Shown: positions 24,738 through 38,012 of the stretch, one piece after another | Numbering within the stretch: position 1 is the first letter of the stretch | How the letters are laid out: the number at the start of each line of letters is the position of its first letter | Assembly (NCBI GenBank): GCA_963930655.1 | Contig: OZ005602.1 | Coordinates: 29,339,840 to 29,403,839, forward strand | From: Myrica gale | Taxonomy: Eukaryota; Streptophyta; Magnoliopsida; Fagales; Myricaceae | Reading direction: 5' to 3' | Length of the DNA stretch: 64,000 nt | The notes under the pieces: model-generated | Database searches by the model: none | What the model was told of the DNA's origin: nothing | What the model saw: the letters and a program-made list of their open reading frames with translations, nothing else | Translations under genes and position numbers: made by a program

Positions 24738-25845
24738 TCGAAGAGAAATGGTACACATCCCGAAATTTGTCCCCAAAGTGACGTGGTCAGTGTTTTAAAG
24801 AGGAGATATTCTACATGTGAGATGTGATAAAAATTGTTGAAATTTGTAAAAAGTTATTATAATTGGTAAAAAATTATTGAAATTGATGAAAAAATTATTA
24901 TATTGGTGAAAATGTATTGAAATTTATGAAAAAGTGAGTGAGAAGTTTTTGAAAACTTTTTGAGAAGTTAAACAAACATAGCCTACACATCCTGAACTTT
25001 GTCCCGAATCTTGTCCCGAAAGTAACGTGGCCAGTGTTTTAAAGAGGAAATATGCTACATGTGAGATGTCGTGAAAATTGAAGTACATCAGATTTTTTAT
25101 TGGATTATGTGAAAAATTAATGAAATTTTTTGAAGAGAAATGCTACACATCCCGTACTTTGTCCCGAATCTTGTCCCGAAAGTGACGTGGCCAGTGTTTT
25201 AAAGAGGAGATATGCTACATGTGAGATGTCGTGAAAATTGAAGTGTATCATATTTTTTATTGGATTATGTGAAAAAATAATGAAATTTTTTGAAGAGAAA
25301 TGCTACACATCCCGAACTTTGTCCAGAATCTTGTCCCGAAAGTGACGTGGCCAGTGTTTTAAAGAGGAGATATGCTACATGTGAGATGTCGTGAAAATTG
25401 AAGTGTATCATATTTTTTATTGGATTATGTGAAAAAATAATGAAATTTTTTGAAGAGAAATGCTACACATCCCGAACTTTGTCCAGAATCTTGTCTCGAA
25501 AGTGACGTGGCCAGTGTTTTAAAGAGGAGATATGCTACATGTGAGATGTCGTGAAAATTGAAGTACATCATATTTTTTATTGGATTATGTGAAAAAATTA
25601 TGAAATTTTTCGAAGAGAAATGCTACAAATTCCGAACTTTTGTCCCGAAAGTGATGTGGCCAGTGTTTTAAAGAGGATGATTTTTTTTGAAGAGAAATGC
25701 TACACATCTCGAACACATCCAATAAAAAATCTGATGTACTTCAATTTTCACGACATCTCACATGTAGCATATCTCCTCTTTAAAGCACTGGTCACGTCAC
25801 TTTCGAGACAAAATTCGAGATGTTTAGCATTTCTCTTTTTAGAAA
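24738..25845. repeat. 160-bp tandem array inside a terminal-inverted-repeat element
   Basis: The motif GAAGAGAAATGCTACACATC recurs with 160-base spacing. The units end near 25140, 25300, 25460 and 25620, with a diverged leading copy at 24740. Each unit contains GTGACGTGGCCAGTGTTTTA and GCTACATGTGAGATGTCGTG. After 25720 the same unit runs inverted (CACGACATCTCACATGTAGC) and ends with GCATTTCTCTT, mirroring the start. Units are over 95% alike by eye, so amplification is fairly recent. The insert at 24826-24985 belongs to another AT-rich repeat family also seen at 41.15-41.65 kb. Confidence 0.8.
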
Positions 25846-26408
25846 TATGTACTAGAGATTGTCGTTAAATTTTTGAGCTTGGGTTTCTTAGTTAAAATTT
25901 TAACCACCTAATATTTTAATCAGCAAAATATTCTCTCACCCTATTATATAATGATTCATTCTCACTGTAATAAATATAAAAAATTAATTCAAATAATTTC
26001 TTAAACCCTCTTTATGGAAATATATGATTCAAATACTCAATTTTAACCCTCGTTATGGAAATATATGATTTGATGGAGGTTTAAATTTTTTTATTTATTA
26101 TTTTTTAAAATGTTTGGAATTACAAATAAAAAGAGAAAGAAAATTGTTGTGACCCTTTTATTTAGTTTGAAAATAGTAGAAATTAACAAAATTTGAGACA
26201 AAATTTCGTGTTTACTTGCTAAAATTTCTTAAACTTTCAAAAATTCATACAAAATCTAACTTTACAAACATACCCTAAAATGCTATATATGCAAATAATA
26301 ATGTCTACATTTAACTAATTCTAGATTATTTTAGTGCGCAGTGGCCGTGGTCGTATGGACAAGGTGCACAGTTTCAAGTTCAATCGCCCCGTGAATAAAT
26401 AAATAACT

Positions 26409-26607
26409 GGGTGGGTTTGCGTCCTAAAATTTTACACACTCTAAAATTTTAACACAATAAAAAATTACAATATAATCTCTCTCTCCCCCATCAAATCACT
26501 ACTATTCACTACAAAAAATATAAAAAATTACCTCTCTCTTCACTTTTTCACTAAACCCAATACCTAAAATTTTAACAACACTAAAATTTTACAACACAAA
26601 CACACCC
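26409..26607. mobile_element. MITE-like repeat, copy 1
   Basis: It starts GGGTGGGTTTGCG and ends CACAAACACACCC, short inverted ends. Inside is CCTCTCTCTTCACTTTTTCA followed by CTAAACCCAATACC, which recurs at 45088-45290. It is non-coding; a hAT-like derivative is possible, but I could not see a target-site duplication. Confidence 0.6.
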
Positions 26608-26880
26608 AATCGAGTTGGAGGAATAAGAGGTTGTGGACCATCTGATCCCAACTTACTGTAGTATTAAGCTCACAGGTATGATTAAATTTGGGTCAGATAT
26701 CTTGGAGTAATGCTAAGATCAAGTTGACCATAGGTAAATAATGTGCTGGATAAATGCCTCTTCATTTGTGCCGTTTAGTGGAACTTGAAGGCCTTGAGAG
26801 AAGGATTGACACGTTTTGGGTGTGCCTTGTGCGGTGGCCCTTTTTTGGCTTGTCACACCTAACTGCACTAGTTTAATCAA

Positions 26881-26881
26881 A

Positions 26882-26914
<33 letters not shown>

Positions 26915-26915
26915 T
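26881..26915. repeat. (CT)n(AT)n microsatellite
   Basis: A compound dinucleotide run of CT repeats passes directly into AT repeats. Confidence 0.9.
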
Positions 26916-27055
26916 AGTTGGTCCAACAAGAAAAAAGAATCTAAACTAACTGCACAGCTCATACTTATCTTGCGTCTCTAATCCTTGTTTTACTCTTCTC
27001 ACTGCACGAAAGGCAGCTAATCTCGGTACCCAACACACGGCTCAGTAGAACCGCT

Positions 27056-27455
27056 AAAATTACAGGTCTATGTGGTATAAGCTCTTTACAAATTCTTTCT
27101 TGTTATATCACTTTGTACAACCAGGTACATGTGATATCACTTTGTACAAAAGTTAGTCGATTCGTCCATCAGACGTTAACACACTAACGAAATGAGAGTC
27201 GGTTGACCGCTGCAAAGAGACAGCTTGCAGCGGTAGACCGGTTAGTGTAGCGGTCGATCGCATCATCTCATTCGTTTCTGACGTGGTTAATGTAGCGGTC
27301 GACCGGTTCGTCGTTAGTGTGTTAACGCTTGACGGACAGAATGACTGACTTTTTTCTAGAAGTGATACCACAAGAACCTGTTTATACAAAGTGATACCAC
27401 ATGGATGAATTTGTAAAAACGTAATATCATAGGGACATGTAATACAATTAAGCCT
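27056..27455. mobile_element. Long inverted-repeat (hairpin) element
   Basis: The left arm (TATCACTTTGTACAA, then GTTAACACACTAACGA) is mirrored on the right (TCGTTAGTGTGTTAAC, then ACAAAGTGATACCA). The centre has short GC-rich repeats of AGCGGTCGA/TCGACCG type (27200-27310). It is non-coding and fits a MITE with diverged arms. Confidence 0.65.
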
Positions 27456-29029
27456 AAAATGAACAACAAATTCATACTTTTTGATGCAGAATCCATAAGA
27501 AAAAAACCAATCTGTAGCTCCCAAGGGTTTCATGATCGGATCGATCAATGAGTTCACTTTCCTTCTTACTTCAGTTTGCTCGAGGAAATCACAGTCCATT
27601 ATGCTAATTTTTTTATCATCTCTAACAACTTCAAAAGTTTAGACCGTTTATTTTATTTTGTCTATGGTAAAACACAGCTCGGTACATTATAAATCATGGC
27701 TAATTTGTATAATTATGATTCTTTACAGTACCCTATCTGAATAGTACGGTGCAATTTGAAGATAAATAGATAAATAGGTGAATGATCTATACTGTTCGAA
27801 AACTTTACATGCATTAATTATTAAATAGTGTTCGGATAGAGTATTTCATTATAAATCATGAATAATTTTGTTTGTGAATTGCACAATTTTAAAAGAAAAA
27901 TAGATAAACAGTTAAACAATCTACCTGTCTGAAAATTTTACCATTATTAGTTACTAAATAGTGTTCGAACAAAGTATTGCAGAGATATTCTTGTTTTCAA
28001 TTAACTTGTGGGCAATTGGTATTTCTCCTTCATAGAATCTCTAGGATTTAAGTTCAACCATCATTTTCTCTTGGTAGTTGGCCAAAATTAAATGATGGTG
28101 TTCTTGAAAACACGTGGAATAACTGACACGTGGGTTGGTTAGATAAATTACTTCAGGAATCTCTTTTCATAATTCGCCATCAATAATCACGACAAAATGG
28201 TGGGCCTGCGATTCTTATAGGACCATGATGAAATGACATTCATCTATAATAGAGGACTGAAATTAAATAAATAAATAAAATATGCAAAATACTTCAATCA
28301 AGAGCAGCCCAACCCACCATATATATATATATATATAATATCAAGCTGAGGAATAAATAAAAATAGAATGATGCAGGTGCTTGCAGTTATTTTATTGTCC
28401 AATTGATATTGGTTTGCCTCATTTATCTCAAAGGTCCATACTCCATTGTATATAGGAATTAGCCATTAAAAATATATTAAAACAAATTAATACCCATGTT
28501 AAGAGTAATTATCTTTGTTTAAGTCCTTTAAATAAATAAATAAATTTATAAATATGACCGATCTATTTTATATTTTAATAAAGACTGTGAACCTATTCAG
28601 CAGAGAGAAGAAAAAAAGCTAAAAAAAACAAATAATATCAGAGTAACCACTCCATCAAATTATAAATTTGATAAGAAAAAAGAAAAAAGAATGTCGGTTC
28701 GTCATAGTTTTTTTTTATGTTATTTTAAAAATTGAATTTATTATTATTTTCTGATCAAATTAACTCTATTATTTTTTGATTTTTTTTACTTGTGTTTATA
28801 TATTTCCATTTTTCCAGTGCACAGATAGGTAAAACAGAAGCGAAATGAACGGACTCCAGCGTTACTATCTTCTGTTTCTCACTCGCTCAGAGACACAGAT
28901 AAGTGTCGGTGGAGTTGTAAGTCTATAAGCTCGTAGTTGCCGTGTCCCTTTCGTCTCTTCTAAGCCATTTCCAATTTTCCACTAATATAAAATATTTGTA
29001 GTCATTCATAGCCAGCTACACACTCTGTT

Positions 29030-29719
29030 TAAGACTCCCAGGCACAGAGATAGAGAGAGCGAGCTGGGCTTGGCATAGCATTGTTCGTCTACTTGGGTCA
29101 GTTCGATCCGAGTCCCCGAAACTCCGACGATAACTCTGCTTTCGGAGATTCTTGTCACGGGATCTGGTGGGAATTTGTGTCAATTGGGCTTTCTTTTCCC
29201 GAGGGATTCAACTGGGTTCCTTGGAATTCCCACTGATCGAGTTGTTTTCGGACAAAGATTGCGTTTTGGAGGTAAGTGTAGCTCCTGCGATCTTTGTGGT
29301 GGCTTAAAAATTGTGAAATGATAAATGGGTTGCTTCTTAAAATTGTATTTGAAATAAGATTTTGGGAGCTGAAGAAAACCAACAAAGGAGTTGTAAGAGG
29401 TGCTTTGTTTGCTCTGGTAAAAAACAATGACAGCTCCAAGATTATAGTTCTGAACGACTCTAATCTCTTTTCGTACATTTTATCAGATACTAAACTCAAA
29501 ATAAAAGCTTAGAAATTTCCGTTGAAGTTAGCTATTGATCACTGTTGAAGTGGATAATTTGATTCGCTGTCCGGCATTTCTATGCAGATCTGGGCTCTAC
29601 TTCGAGAGAAAAGGCTTCCTTTTGGGGCATAGAGCTTGGAGGCATGCATAGATCTTGTTGAGATTCAGATACTTAGTGGGGTCCATTGTTCACATCCGGG
29701 TGAAGAGAAGCGTGTGCCG
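29030..29719 (+). promoter_or_regulatory. CESA3 5' leader with a UTR intron and short uORF
   Basis: The first leader exon probably ends at 29271 (GGAG before GTAAGTG), and the second starts at 29588 after TATGCAG. The intron is 316 bases. The second leader exon holds one short upstream ORF (29644-29661, MHRSC) before the main ATG at 29720. CT/GA-rich sequence at 29040-29065 is typical of plant leaders. Confidence 0.6.
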
Positions 29720-32700
29720 ATGGAATCAGAAGGGGAAACAGGGGTAAGTGTGCGCAAAGCATTAGATTTAGTTAGCAATTTGCCACTCTTTGGTTGGTGA
29801 AAGAACAGCGTATAGGAAAATGTTAAACGTGGTGCTAATTAAACTCCTTGAGCTGTTTGGTAGTCAAACTGAAATTCTTTTCCCCATAACTTTCATTAGT
29901 TGAACTAGGTTCAGCTGAGTGGAAATTGTTTTTGGCTCTGGTCCTATTCAATGATGAGTAGAAGAGATTCTTTAGTTTCTTTCTCTCCGTTTTCCACATT
30001 TGTTCAGCAGGTGGGGCTTGAGAATCATTCAAAGATTGAACTTTGACCTTTTCGCGTGTTTTTCTTGCTTCTCATTGATTCTAATTAACTGCAATGTTTG
30101 GGAACATCAGCATCGTTTACATTGTGCGTTTGATTAATTCAAATTAGTTATAAGTATCTAAACTGGTTGAATGTTTTGTCTTGTAATGTAATATAACTCA
30201 GGCAAAAGCCACAAAGAACCTGGGCGGGCATGTTTGCCAGATCTGCGGTGATAATGTTGGGAAGACTTTAGATGGCGAACCATTCATTGCCTGCGATGTT
30301 TGTGCTTTTCCGGTTTGCAGGCCTTGTTATGAGTATGAGAGGAAGGATGGGAATCAATCTTGCCCACAATGCAAAACCCGATATAAGAGACATAAAGGTA
30401 ATTCAGATGTATGTAACTGGAAAGTCTGCCATAGACTAGTAAACATGGATAAGTGCTCCCAAGTTTGGTATGTCATCCACTAGTCTGTGATGTTGTTCAT
30501 GACAACTGTGAAAACTGCAAACAAGAGCAACAAAGTTAATTGAATATTGTAAAATGTCAAATCATGCTTTGCCTGATAGTACCTCTGGGGTGTGTGCTCC
30601 TTCTTTTGTCCCTGAACTTATATCAAGATAGTTTACTTTGTGTTGCCAGTATCACTCTCAATCTTTAGAAGCTGCGAATATTTTCAGAATAAAAATATTC
30701 TGAATTTACTAATATCTGTCTTGTTGCTTCCAGGAAGCCCTGCAATTCTTGGTGATAGAGAAGAGGACACTGATGCTGATGATGGTGCTAGTGACTTCAA
30801 TTACACGTCAGAAGAACAAAACCAAAAGCAGAAGATTGCAGAGCGCATGTTGAGCTGGCATATGGCGTATGGACGTGGGGAGGATGTTGGGGCTCCCTCT
30901 TATGATAAAGAGGTTTCTCACAACAACATTCGTCTGCTCACTAATGGAACAGAGGTAATACATTCTGACATGCCATGATCTTTTCCTTGTCTTTTCTTTT
31001 CTCTTTTTTTTTACCCTTTGGATTGGCGGCCCGGGAGGGGGGGGGCGATGGCTTTCGAAGTGGAATTAACCTGTCGGCCATTGCAAACTTTTAGGTTTCT
31101 GGAGAATTGTCTGCTGCATCACCTGAGCGTCTTTCTATGGCTTCTCCTGGAGTTGGTGGTGGGAAGCGTATCCATCCTCTTCCTTATGCATCTGATGCTA
31201 ATCAATCACGTATGTTCTCTCTCACTCTACACTGGTGTTTATGTGTTGCAATCAGATGTTGTTTTGGGGTTGATGGTGATACTTAATGTGCAGCTAATGT
31301 TAGGGTTGTGGATCCAGTGAGGGAATTTGGTTCACCAGGATTAGGCAATGTAGCCTGGAAAGAGAGAGTTGATGGATGGAAGATGAAGCAGGAAAAGAAT
31401 GTTGTTCCAATGAGCACTGGCCAAGCCAATTCTGAAAGGGGGGTTGGTGATATTGATGCCAGCACTGATGTGCTTGGGGATGAATCTTTACTGTGAGTTC
31501 TCTCTTGATTGAATTCATGAATCTTTGGCTGCCCTTTTTGGATTTAATTTTGGAATGCATGTTTAAGACTCATATTTACTTCTTGATTACATGAGCTTTT
31601 CATGAGCAAACTTGGTTTTTTTTTTTATAAGTAAGAAATTTTATTAAAGAAAAAGAGAGAGTGCAGTGCAAAGATTGTACTGACAGAAATTACAACATAC
31701 AAACATAGAAACTTAGGAAATCCTGAAAATCAAGAAAAGGGCCCCCCAATTACGCATTAGCCCAGAAGAACAGATTAAGCAACAAACCACCCTGCAATCG
31801 CTCAATAGATAAAGAAGAATCCTCAAAACAACGCCTGGTCCTCTCCCTCCAAAGGCTCCACCAAATGGGCAAACTTGGTTGTTACTTTTAAGCAATACTT
31901 GCAAATGGAGTTCCGACTATAAACTAAGTATAGCTGCCCAATCGGTTTTCCCAAGTATAACTTATATGGTATCACTTGTATTGTGATTCCAGTTGAGAGA
32001 AGGACACGATTAATGTCTATCTTCTTTTTGTTTGCAGCAATGATGAAGCTCGGCAGCCTCTCTCAAGAAAGGTTTCTATTCCATCGTCTAGGATAAACCC
32101 ATACAGGATGGTCATTGTTCTGCGGCTCATTATTCTCTGCATTTTCTTGCACTATCGAATAACAAATCCTGTGCCTAATGCCTATGCTCTGTGGTTAATA
32201 TCTGTGATTTGTGAGATTTGGTTTGCGATATCCTGGATATTGGATCAGTTTCCCAAGTGGCTGCCTGTAAACCGTGAAACATATCTTGACAGGCTTTCTC
32301 TGAGGTAAGAATATCTATCACTAGTTATCATACTTAGTGGTTAAATCTGCATTCATGTTTTTCAAGTAGCTCCTCATTTCAGTTTGGTGGCGTTCTTCCT
32401 TTTACGTTTAGTCTGAAAACCGAATTCATGCAGATATGACCGAGAAGGAGAACCTTCACAGTTAGCTGCAGTTGATATATTTGTCAGTACTGTTGACCCA
32501 TTAAAGGAACCTCCTCTCGTTACAGCCAATACTGTGCTATCCATTCTTGCTGTTGACTACCCAGTTGATAAGGTCTCTTGCTATGTGTCTGATGATGGAG
32601 CTGCTATGTTGACATTTGAAGCTTTATCTGAAACATCTGAATTTGCAAGGAAATGGGTTCCTTTCTGCAAGAAATATAGCATTGAGCCTCGGGCTCCAGA

Positions 32701-33201
32701 ATGGTACTTCGCACAGAAGATTGACTACTTGAAGGATAAGGTTCAACCTTCATTTGTTAAAGATCGTAGAGCTATGAAGGTAAGGTCCTTTATTCCCAAT
32801 GTACCTTAACACTCCATTTTCCCCTTTCAAGCACCATCTTAGGTTACTTCTTCATGTCAAATTACAGAGAGAATACGAAGAATTTAAAGTCCGTGTCAAT
32901 GGGCTTGTTGCCAAGGCACAGAAAATTCCTGAAGAAGGATGGATTATGCAAGATGGTACACCATGGCCTGGAAACAACACCAGAGACCATCCAGGAATGA
33001 TCCAGGTATGTGCTCCAAATTGGTAGATATGTGTTTGCTGAGCATTTCTAGTTACTGCTAGTTAGAATTCGGGTATGACAACTTTTCCTTGAGCTACATA
33101 AACCAAACTGCGTACAACAATGTTGTTCTGCATGAATTTAAGTATTGCCATTTACTCCTCTGAATCTTCTTTTTTGGGATACAAAGTGGCCTGGTCTTCT
33201 T

Positions 33202-33238
<37 letters not shown>

Positions 33239-36200
33239 CCCTGTCTCGTCCTCATCCTTCAACGAGGGTCTGTTTTTTTTAGGATTCTACTTATATCTGC
33301 GCTCTTCTATGAATGCCATTTGATTGCTAAGATAATATCCGAATAATTATCTGAAGGTTTTCTTGGGCCAAAGTGGAGGACTTGATGCTGAGGGTAATGA
33401 ACTCCCACGCTTAGTCTATGTTTCTCGTGAAAAGCGTCCAGGTTTTCAACATCACAAGAAGGCTGGTGCTATGAATTCACTTGTGAGTAATGAACTATAT
33501 ACAGAAGCTGGAGTTTTTATTCTTTTGATGTCTAGCATAATGTAATGTCTGGCTGTCAATACTCTCTTGCAGGTTCGAGTATCAGCTGTCCTTACCAACG
33601 GGCCTTTCTTGTTGAATCTTGATTGTGATCACTACATAAACAATAGCAAGGCCCTGCGGGAAGCTATGTGTTTTCTAATGGATCCAAACCTTGGGAAACA
33701 TGTTTGCTATGTTCAGTTTCCCCAGAGATTTGATGGAATTGATAGAAATGACAGATATGCTAACCGTAATACTGTTTTCTTTGATGTAAGTTGTACGGCC
33801 TTCTATTTAAGTGGTTCATTCTTGTTTCTATCCCATATTGTAGAATGGTTTTAATCATGCTGTCTCATGTGTGATTTGTTTGATAGATCCTATACTTAGT
33901 TTGTTATATTTTGCCCAGCATCTTTTTCATACTGGTTCTGTTCATTGTCAATTTCAGATTAACTTGAGAGGTTTGGATGGCATTCAAGGCCCTGTTTATG
34001 TGGGTACCGGATGTGTCTTCAATAGGACAGCTTTATATGGTTATGAGCCGCCTCTCAAACCTAAGCATAAGAAACCTGGATTCCTGTCTTCACTCTGTGG
34101 TGGATCACGAAAGAAGAGTTCAAAGTCTAGCAAAAAGGGTTCAGATAAGAAGAAATCTAGCAAGCATGTGGACCCCACCGTGCCTATCTTCAGTCTAGAG
34201 GATATAGAAGAGGGCGTGGAAGGTACTTTGCAAATTATTGTTTCAATTTGTCCATCTTCCCCTTAAAAATATACCTGTCAAAATGCCATTTTTATCTGGC
34301 AACAAGGGTTGATCGAGTACAATTGTCTACCTTGCTTGTCTACGTTTTTAGAAGGGGAAAATTATTGCTTTTGTCTTTTTTACTAGGATTGAACTGGGTA
34401 AGCAAATCTACTCAGGAATTCATGAAACTGCGTTTGGACATTTTTTGCAGCAACCTCTCTTTTGATTTTGTTGAATACAACTACAAACTTCTACCACTTC
34501 ATTTGTAAATTCAGGTTCTGGATTTGATGATGAGAAGTCACTACTCATGTCACAAATGAGCTTGGAGAAAAGGTTTGGTCAGTCTGCTGTTTTTGTTGCC
34601 TCTACACTTATGGAGAATGGTGGTGTTCCACAATCTGCAACACCCGAAACTCTTCTTAAAGAGGCCATTCATGTTATCAGCTGTGGTTACGAGGACAAAA
34701 CAGACTGGGGAAGTGAGGTGTTTTTTCTTTCTATTAAATCTTTATCTTTAACAGATATTTCTTTTTCCGTTTACTTTATTGTTCCCTGCATTGAGAAATT
34801 TGTTTCCACAAAGTATTACCTTCTTTATTGGATGTAGTCACTGCCATCTGTAGTGATGACTTATATATGAGTGAAAAATTATTTTGGAATATATAACATT
34901 TAATGAATTTTTATTACATTTCATATGTGCATAGGCAGAATATGCTTCTGAGTTTAGAGATTTTCAAAAAGGTCACAAATTTGTGAAAGAGTGACAAACG
35001 ATGCCTATTTTTAGTCTCAGGGTAGAGGAGGAAATAGGTGAGATTTTATTGTCTTCTCAAATAATAATTGTATCTCGAAGGAAAGTTGTTGCTGCAGCTA
35101 GTCCTTTTCTGATATCCATGAAGGTTTTTGACTGAATAGACACTCATAGGTGTGGAGTATGCTTAGATTATATAGGCAGTTGTAAGGAATTTTGGAATGC
35201 AGTTTTCCCCTTAACTTTGAGTCAGGTGCAAAGATTATTTGTTTTGGGAATGTGTGCTCACTACATGAAATGAAACTTTCCACATAAAGATGATACAAGT
35301 TTGTTACTACAGGCACCTTTTCCATAAAGGTGCCTGTAGTAACCTTCTTTCAATTGACAAGCAACTAGCAAGATATACTCACTTAAAGTGTTTTCTGTCT
35401 TTTGTGTATGGTCTTCACAAGTAGTATTATTTCTAAACATGATAAATACAGTTTCCAGGAAATATGGTAAAATTAGATTTTGAGTTGGATTTGTATAACT
35501 AATATATTGTCTCTTGCACTGCAGATAGGATGGATTTATGGTTCAGTTACGGAAGATATTCTAACAGGATTCAAGATGCATGCTCGTGGTTGGCGGTCAA
35601 TTTACTGCATGCCCAAGCGCCCAGCCTTTAAAGGGTCTGCTCCTATTAATCTTTCTGATCGTCTGAACCAAGTGCTTCGTTGGGCTCTGGGTTCTGTTGA
35701 AATTCTTCTCAGTAGACATTGCCCTATCTGGTATGGATACAGTGGAAGGCTTAAATGGTTGGAGAGATTCGCATATGTGAACACCACCATCTATCCCCTC
35801 ACTGCCATTCCTCTTCTAATGTATTGTACTTTGCCCGCTGTCTGTCTACTCACCAACAAGTTCATCATTCCACAGGTTCGTTGTATGACCAAACTCATAT
35901 TTGTTCACGTTCTTATCTCTATATTTTGATATGGTACTTATTGATTTTCTTGGTCATCACCTGGGATGCAATCCCTGCATCTTACAACAGCTTACCATGT
36001 CATGTTATTTGGGGAGTTAGTGATTTGGTTTCAAAAATAGGGAAGGTGTATGCCTAAATTCTCTGGAAAGAGTTAACATCCCCAAAGAACATAAAATTGC
36101 CTCCATTAATTGGTGGCTGGATTTTACAGGGACTGCATTACTGGAATCTAATTGTTATAGGAATCCACAGGTGCTCTTTTTAGTTAAGCGGATTAGGAGT

Positions 36201-36962
36201 TTTAGAAAAAAAGAAAGAAAAAAGATGAAGTATTTGATATTTTAATGTGGACTGGAAGCAACTTTCACATAGAGATGGACTATATTTTCAGTGTGTTAGT
36301 GTGATGTGAACATGGTCTCAAAATGCTGCAGTCTTTGCAACACGCTAAATTATTTGCTCGTCTTATTCCACTTGCAGATCAGTAACATTGCGAGTATATG
36401 GTTTATATCTCTCTTTATTTCCATCTTTGCCACTGGTATCCTGGAGATGAGGTGGAGTGGTGTCGGAATCGATGAATGGTGGAGAAATGAACAGTTTTGG
36501 GTTATTGGTGGTGTTTCAGCCCATCTCTTTGCCGTTTTCCAAGGTTTACTTAAAGTGCTTGCTGGAATTGACACTAACTTCACTGTTACATCCAAGGCAT
36601 CAGATGAGGATGGAGACTTTACCGAACTTTACATGTTTAAGTGGACAACCCTTCTCATCCCGCCAACAACTCTCCTCATCATAAACTTGGTCGGAGTAGT
36701 TGCGGGTATCTCCTATGCCATCAACAGCGGTTACCAATCATGGGGTCCCCTTTTCGGCAAGCTCTTCTTCGCCTTTTGGGTGATCGTCCATCTGTACCCC
36801 TTCCTTAAAGGTCTGATGGGCCGCCAGAACCGAACACCCACCATTGTTGTTGTCTGGTCAATTCTTCTTGCTTCCATTTTCTCTTTGTTATGGGTGCGGA
36901 TAGATCCATTTACCACTAGAGTCACTGGCCCTGATGTGCAGCAGTGTGGAATCAACTGCTAG
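29720..36962 (+). CDS. CESA3: Cellulose synthase catalytic subunit, CESA3 type (primary wall)
   Basis: Fourteen coding exons: 29720-29743, 30202-30397, 30734-30954, 31095-31209, 31294-31492, 32038-32304, 32434-32779, 32868-33005, 33357-33482, 33573-33785, 33958-34222, 34515-34717, 35525-35875 and 36378-36962. They total 3249 bases, giving 1082 residues, normal for the family. The order is an N-terminal RING-type zinc finger (from CQIC at residue 20 to CPQC), a variable region, two membrane helices, the catalytic domain and about six C-terminal helices. Catalytic motifs are intact: SDDG (about 394), DCD (561-563), TED (780-782) and QVLRW (820-824). The ending [11 protein letters not shown] and the class-specific region fit CESA3. 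It works in the plasma-membrane rosette with CESA1- and CESA6-type subunits, polymerising UDP-glucose into primary-wall cellulose. All introns are GT-AG. A small LINE piece lies in the intron at 31493-32037. Confidence 0.97.
31607..31878 (-). mobile_element. Short 5'-truncated LINE in a CESA3 intron
   Basis: GCAAACTTGG at 31607-31616 is repeated exactly at 31869-31878, bounding an insertion of about 250 bases. On the minus strand it ends in poly(A) preceded by TTTCTTACTTATAA. It encodes the last residues of a LINE ORF2 ([16 protein letters not shown], then [11 protein letters not shown]). The perfect target-site duplication suggests a younger insertion than the CCD1-intron LINE. It is antisense to CESA3 and clear of splice sites. 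Confidence 0.88.
33205..33240. repeat. (CT)n microsatellite in CESA3 intron
   Basis: A run of about 16 CT units lies in the intron between the exons ending 33005 and starting 33357. It is likely to vary in length between individuals. Confidence 0.9.
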
Positions 36963-38012
36963 AGAAAAGAAGCTCGAAGACTGAGAATTTAAAGTTATTC
37001 TCCTTGCCCTGCTAAAGTTTGAGAGGTGGGAGTTGATAATAGTTCTCATATTTTTGCTGTAACCTTCATGTATTTTATGTGAGCTTGTTTGCCTGTATGA
37101 AGTTTTTAAGTTATGTGCAGCTCATAGGTGGTAAAGAAAATCATTTTGTTGTAACAGCAGTGGTTTATGTATTAATCTGGACATAAAACTTATTCTGAAC
37201 ACTGCCTGCGGAACCAATTGAATTATTCTTTATATAACCGAAGCTTGAATGCAACCCTTTTTCACTTTTTTTGTTCCCCCACTTATAGCCAGTTCTGGTG
37301 TAATATTGTTTGATTTTGGTAACATTTAAAAGCTCTGAACTTTTTTTCTCCCCAGCAACTGTTCCTTCAGTTACAAGAAAGAGTTATCTGATGCGCTTAG
37401 AAAAAAAGAAAAAGAGTTATCTGATGCGTTTGATTTTGATAATATGGGAAAACCCCTAACATTCTGTTTACCTGAGCAAGTGTTCCATCATCATTTTCAA
37501 GGAGTTCATCTGATGCGCGGTATGGTCCAGACAGGAGCTACCTCTTATCATCTTCAAACGATGGTCTCTGTATAGGCTTTTTTCAGTCTTTGAAATCTAC
37601 CCTTTTTCTTTTTGGCTCAGAAGAAAAGAAAAAAAAAACTAGAAGACCGAAAAAACTCACGTCTGCAGTGCAGGAGTTCCATGCAGGGTGACAAACGACC
37701 GACCCTTCTCGATACAAATACTGCCATTCCTCATCTGTATCTATGCCTGACAAGCTCATCGTTTCACGTGGCTGCCCATACACAATCAATATTATCCTGA
37801 TGCTCCCACACAGCATGAAACGCGTCGTGTAGACGAACTGACATCTAACACAGAAGCTGAAGTCGTGGCGACATGCAAGAGCTGTCCTATTATAGTATCT
37901 TCTCCTTTTAAAGGAACCTCTTAGTCCAAGCAGGTACTGGACTCGTTGCCTTTTTCGGTTAAAAAAAGACACAGATAAGCTTGTTTCCGGCCAGAGTATT
38001 GAACTGATAGCG
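36963..38012. other. CESA3 3' UTR and spacer to the next gene
   Basis: The CESA3 3' UTR probably runs to about 37200. The rest is spacer plus the promoter and leader of the small gene at 38013. The 160-codon minus-strand ORF at 37583-38065 has no family features and overlaps that gene's start, so I do not call it. Confidence 0.45.

Larger units (their letters stand above)
25861..29029. other. Repeat-rich intergenic DNA before CESA3
   Basis: AT-rich DNA with no recognisable gene. It contains a MITE-like repeat (26409-26607), a (CT)n(AT)n microsatellite (26881-26915), an inverted-repeat element (27056-27455) and an (AT)n run (28318-28336). The 148-codon minus-strand ORF at 27153-27599 is a by-product of the inverted repeat. 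The last few hundred bases are the likely CESA3 promoter. Confidence 0.5.

Noticed and set aside
24738-25845. CRISPR-like array
   Set aside because: Units are directly adjacent 160-base repeats with no unique spacers, in a plant nuclear context.
27153-27599. 148-codon minus-strand ORF
   Set aside because: It spans both arms of an inverted repeat and encodes mirrored low-information sequence.
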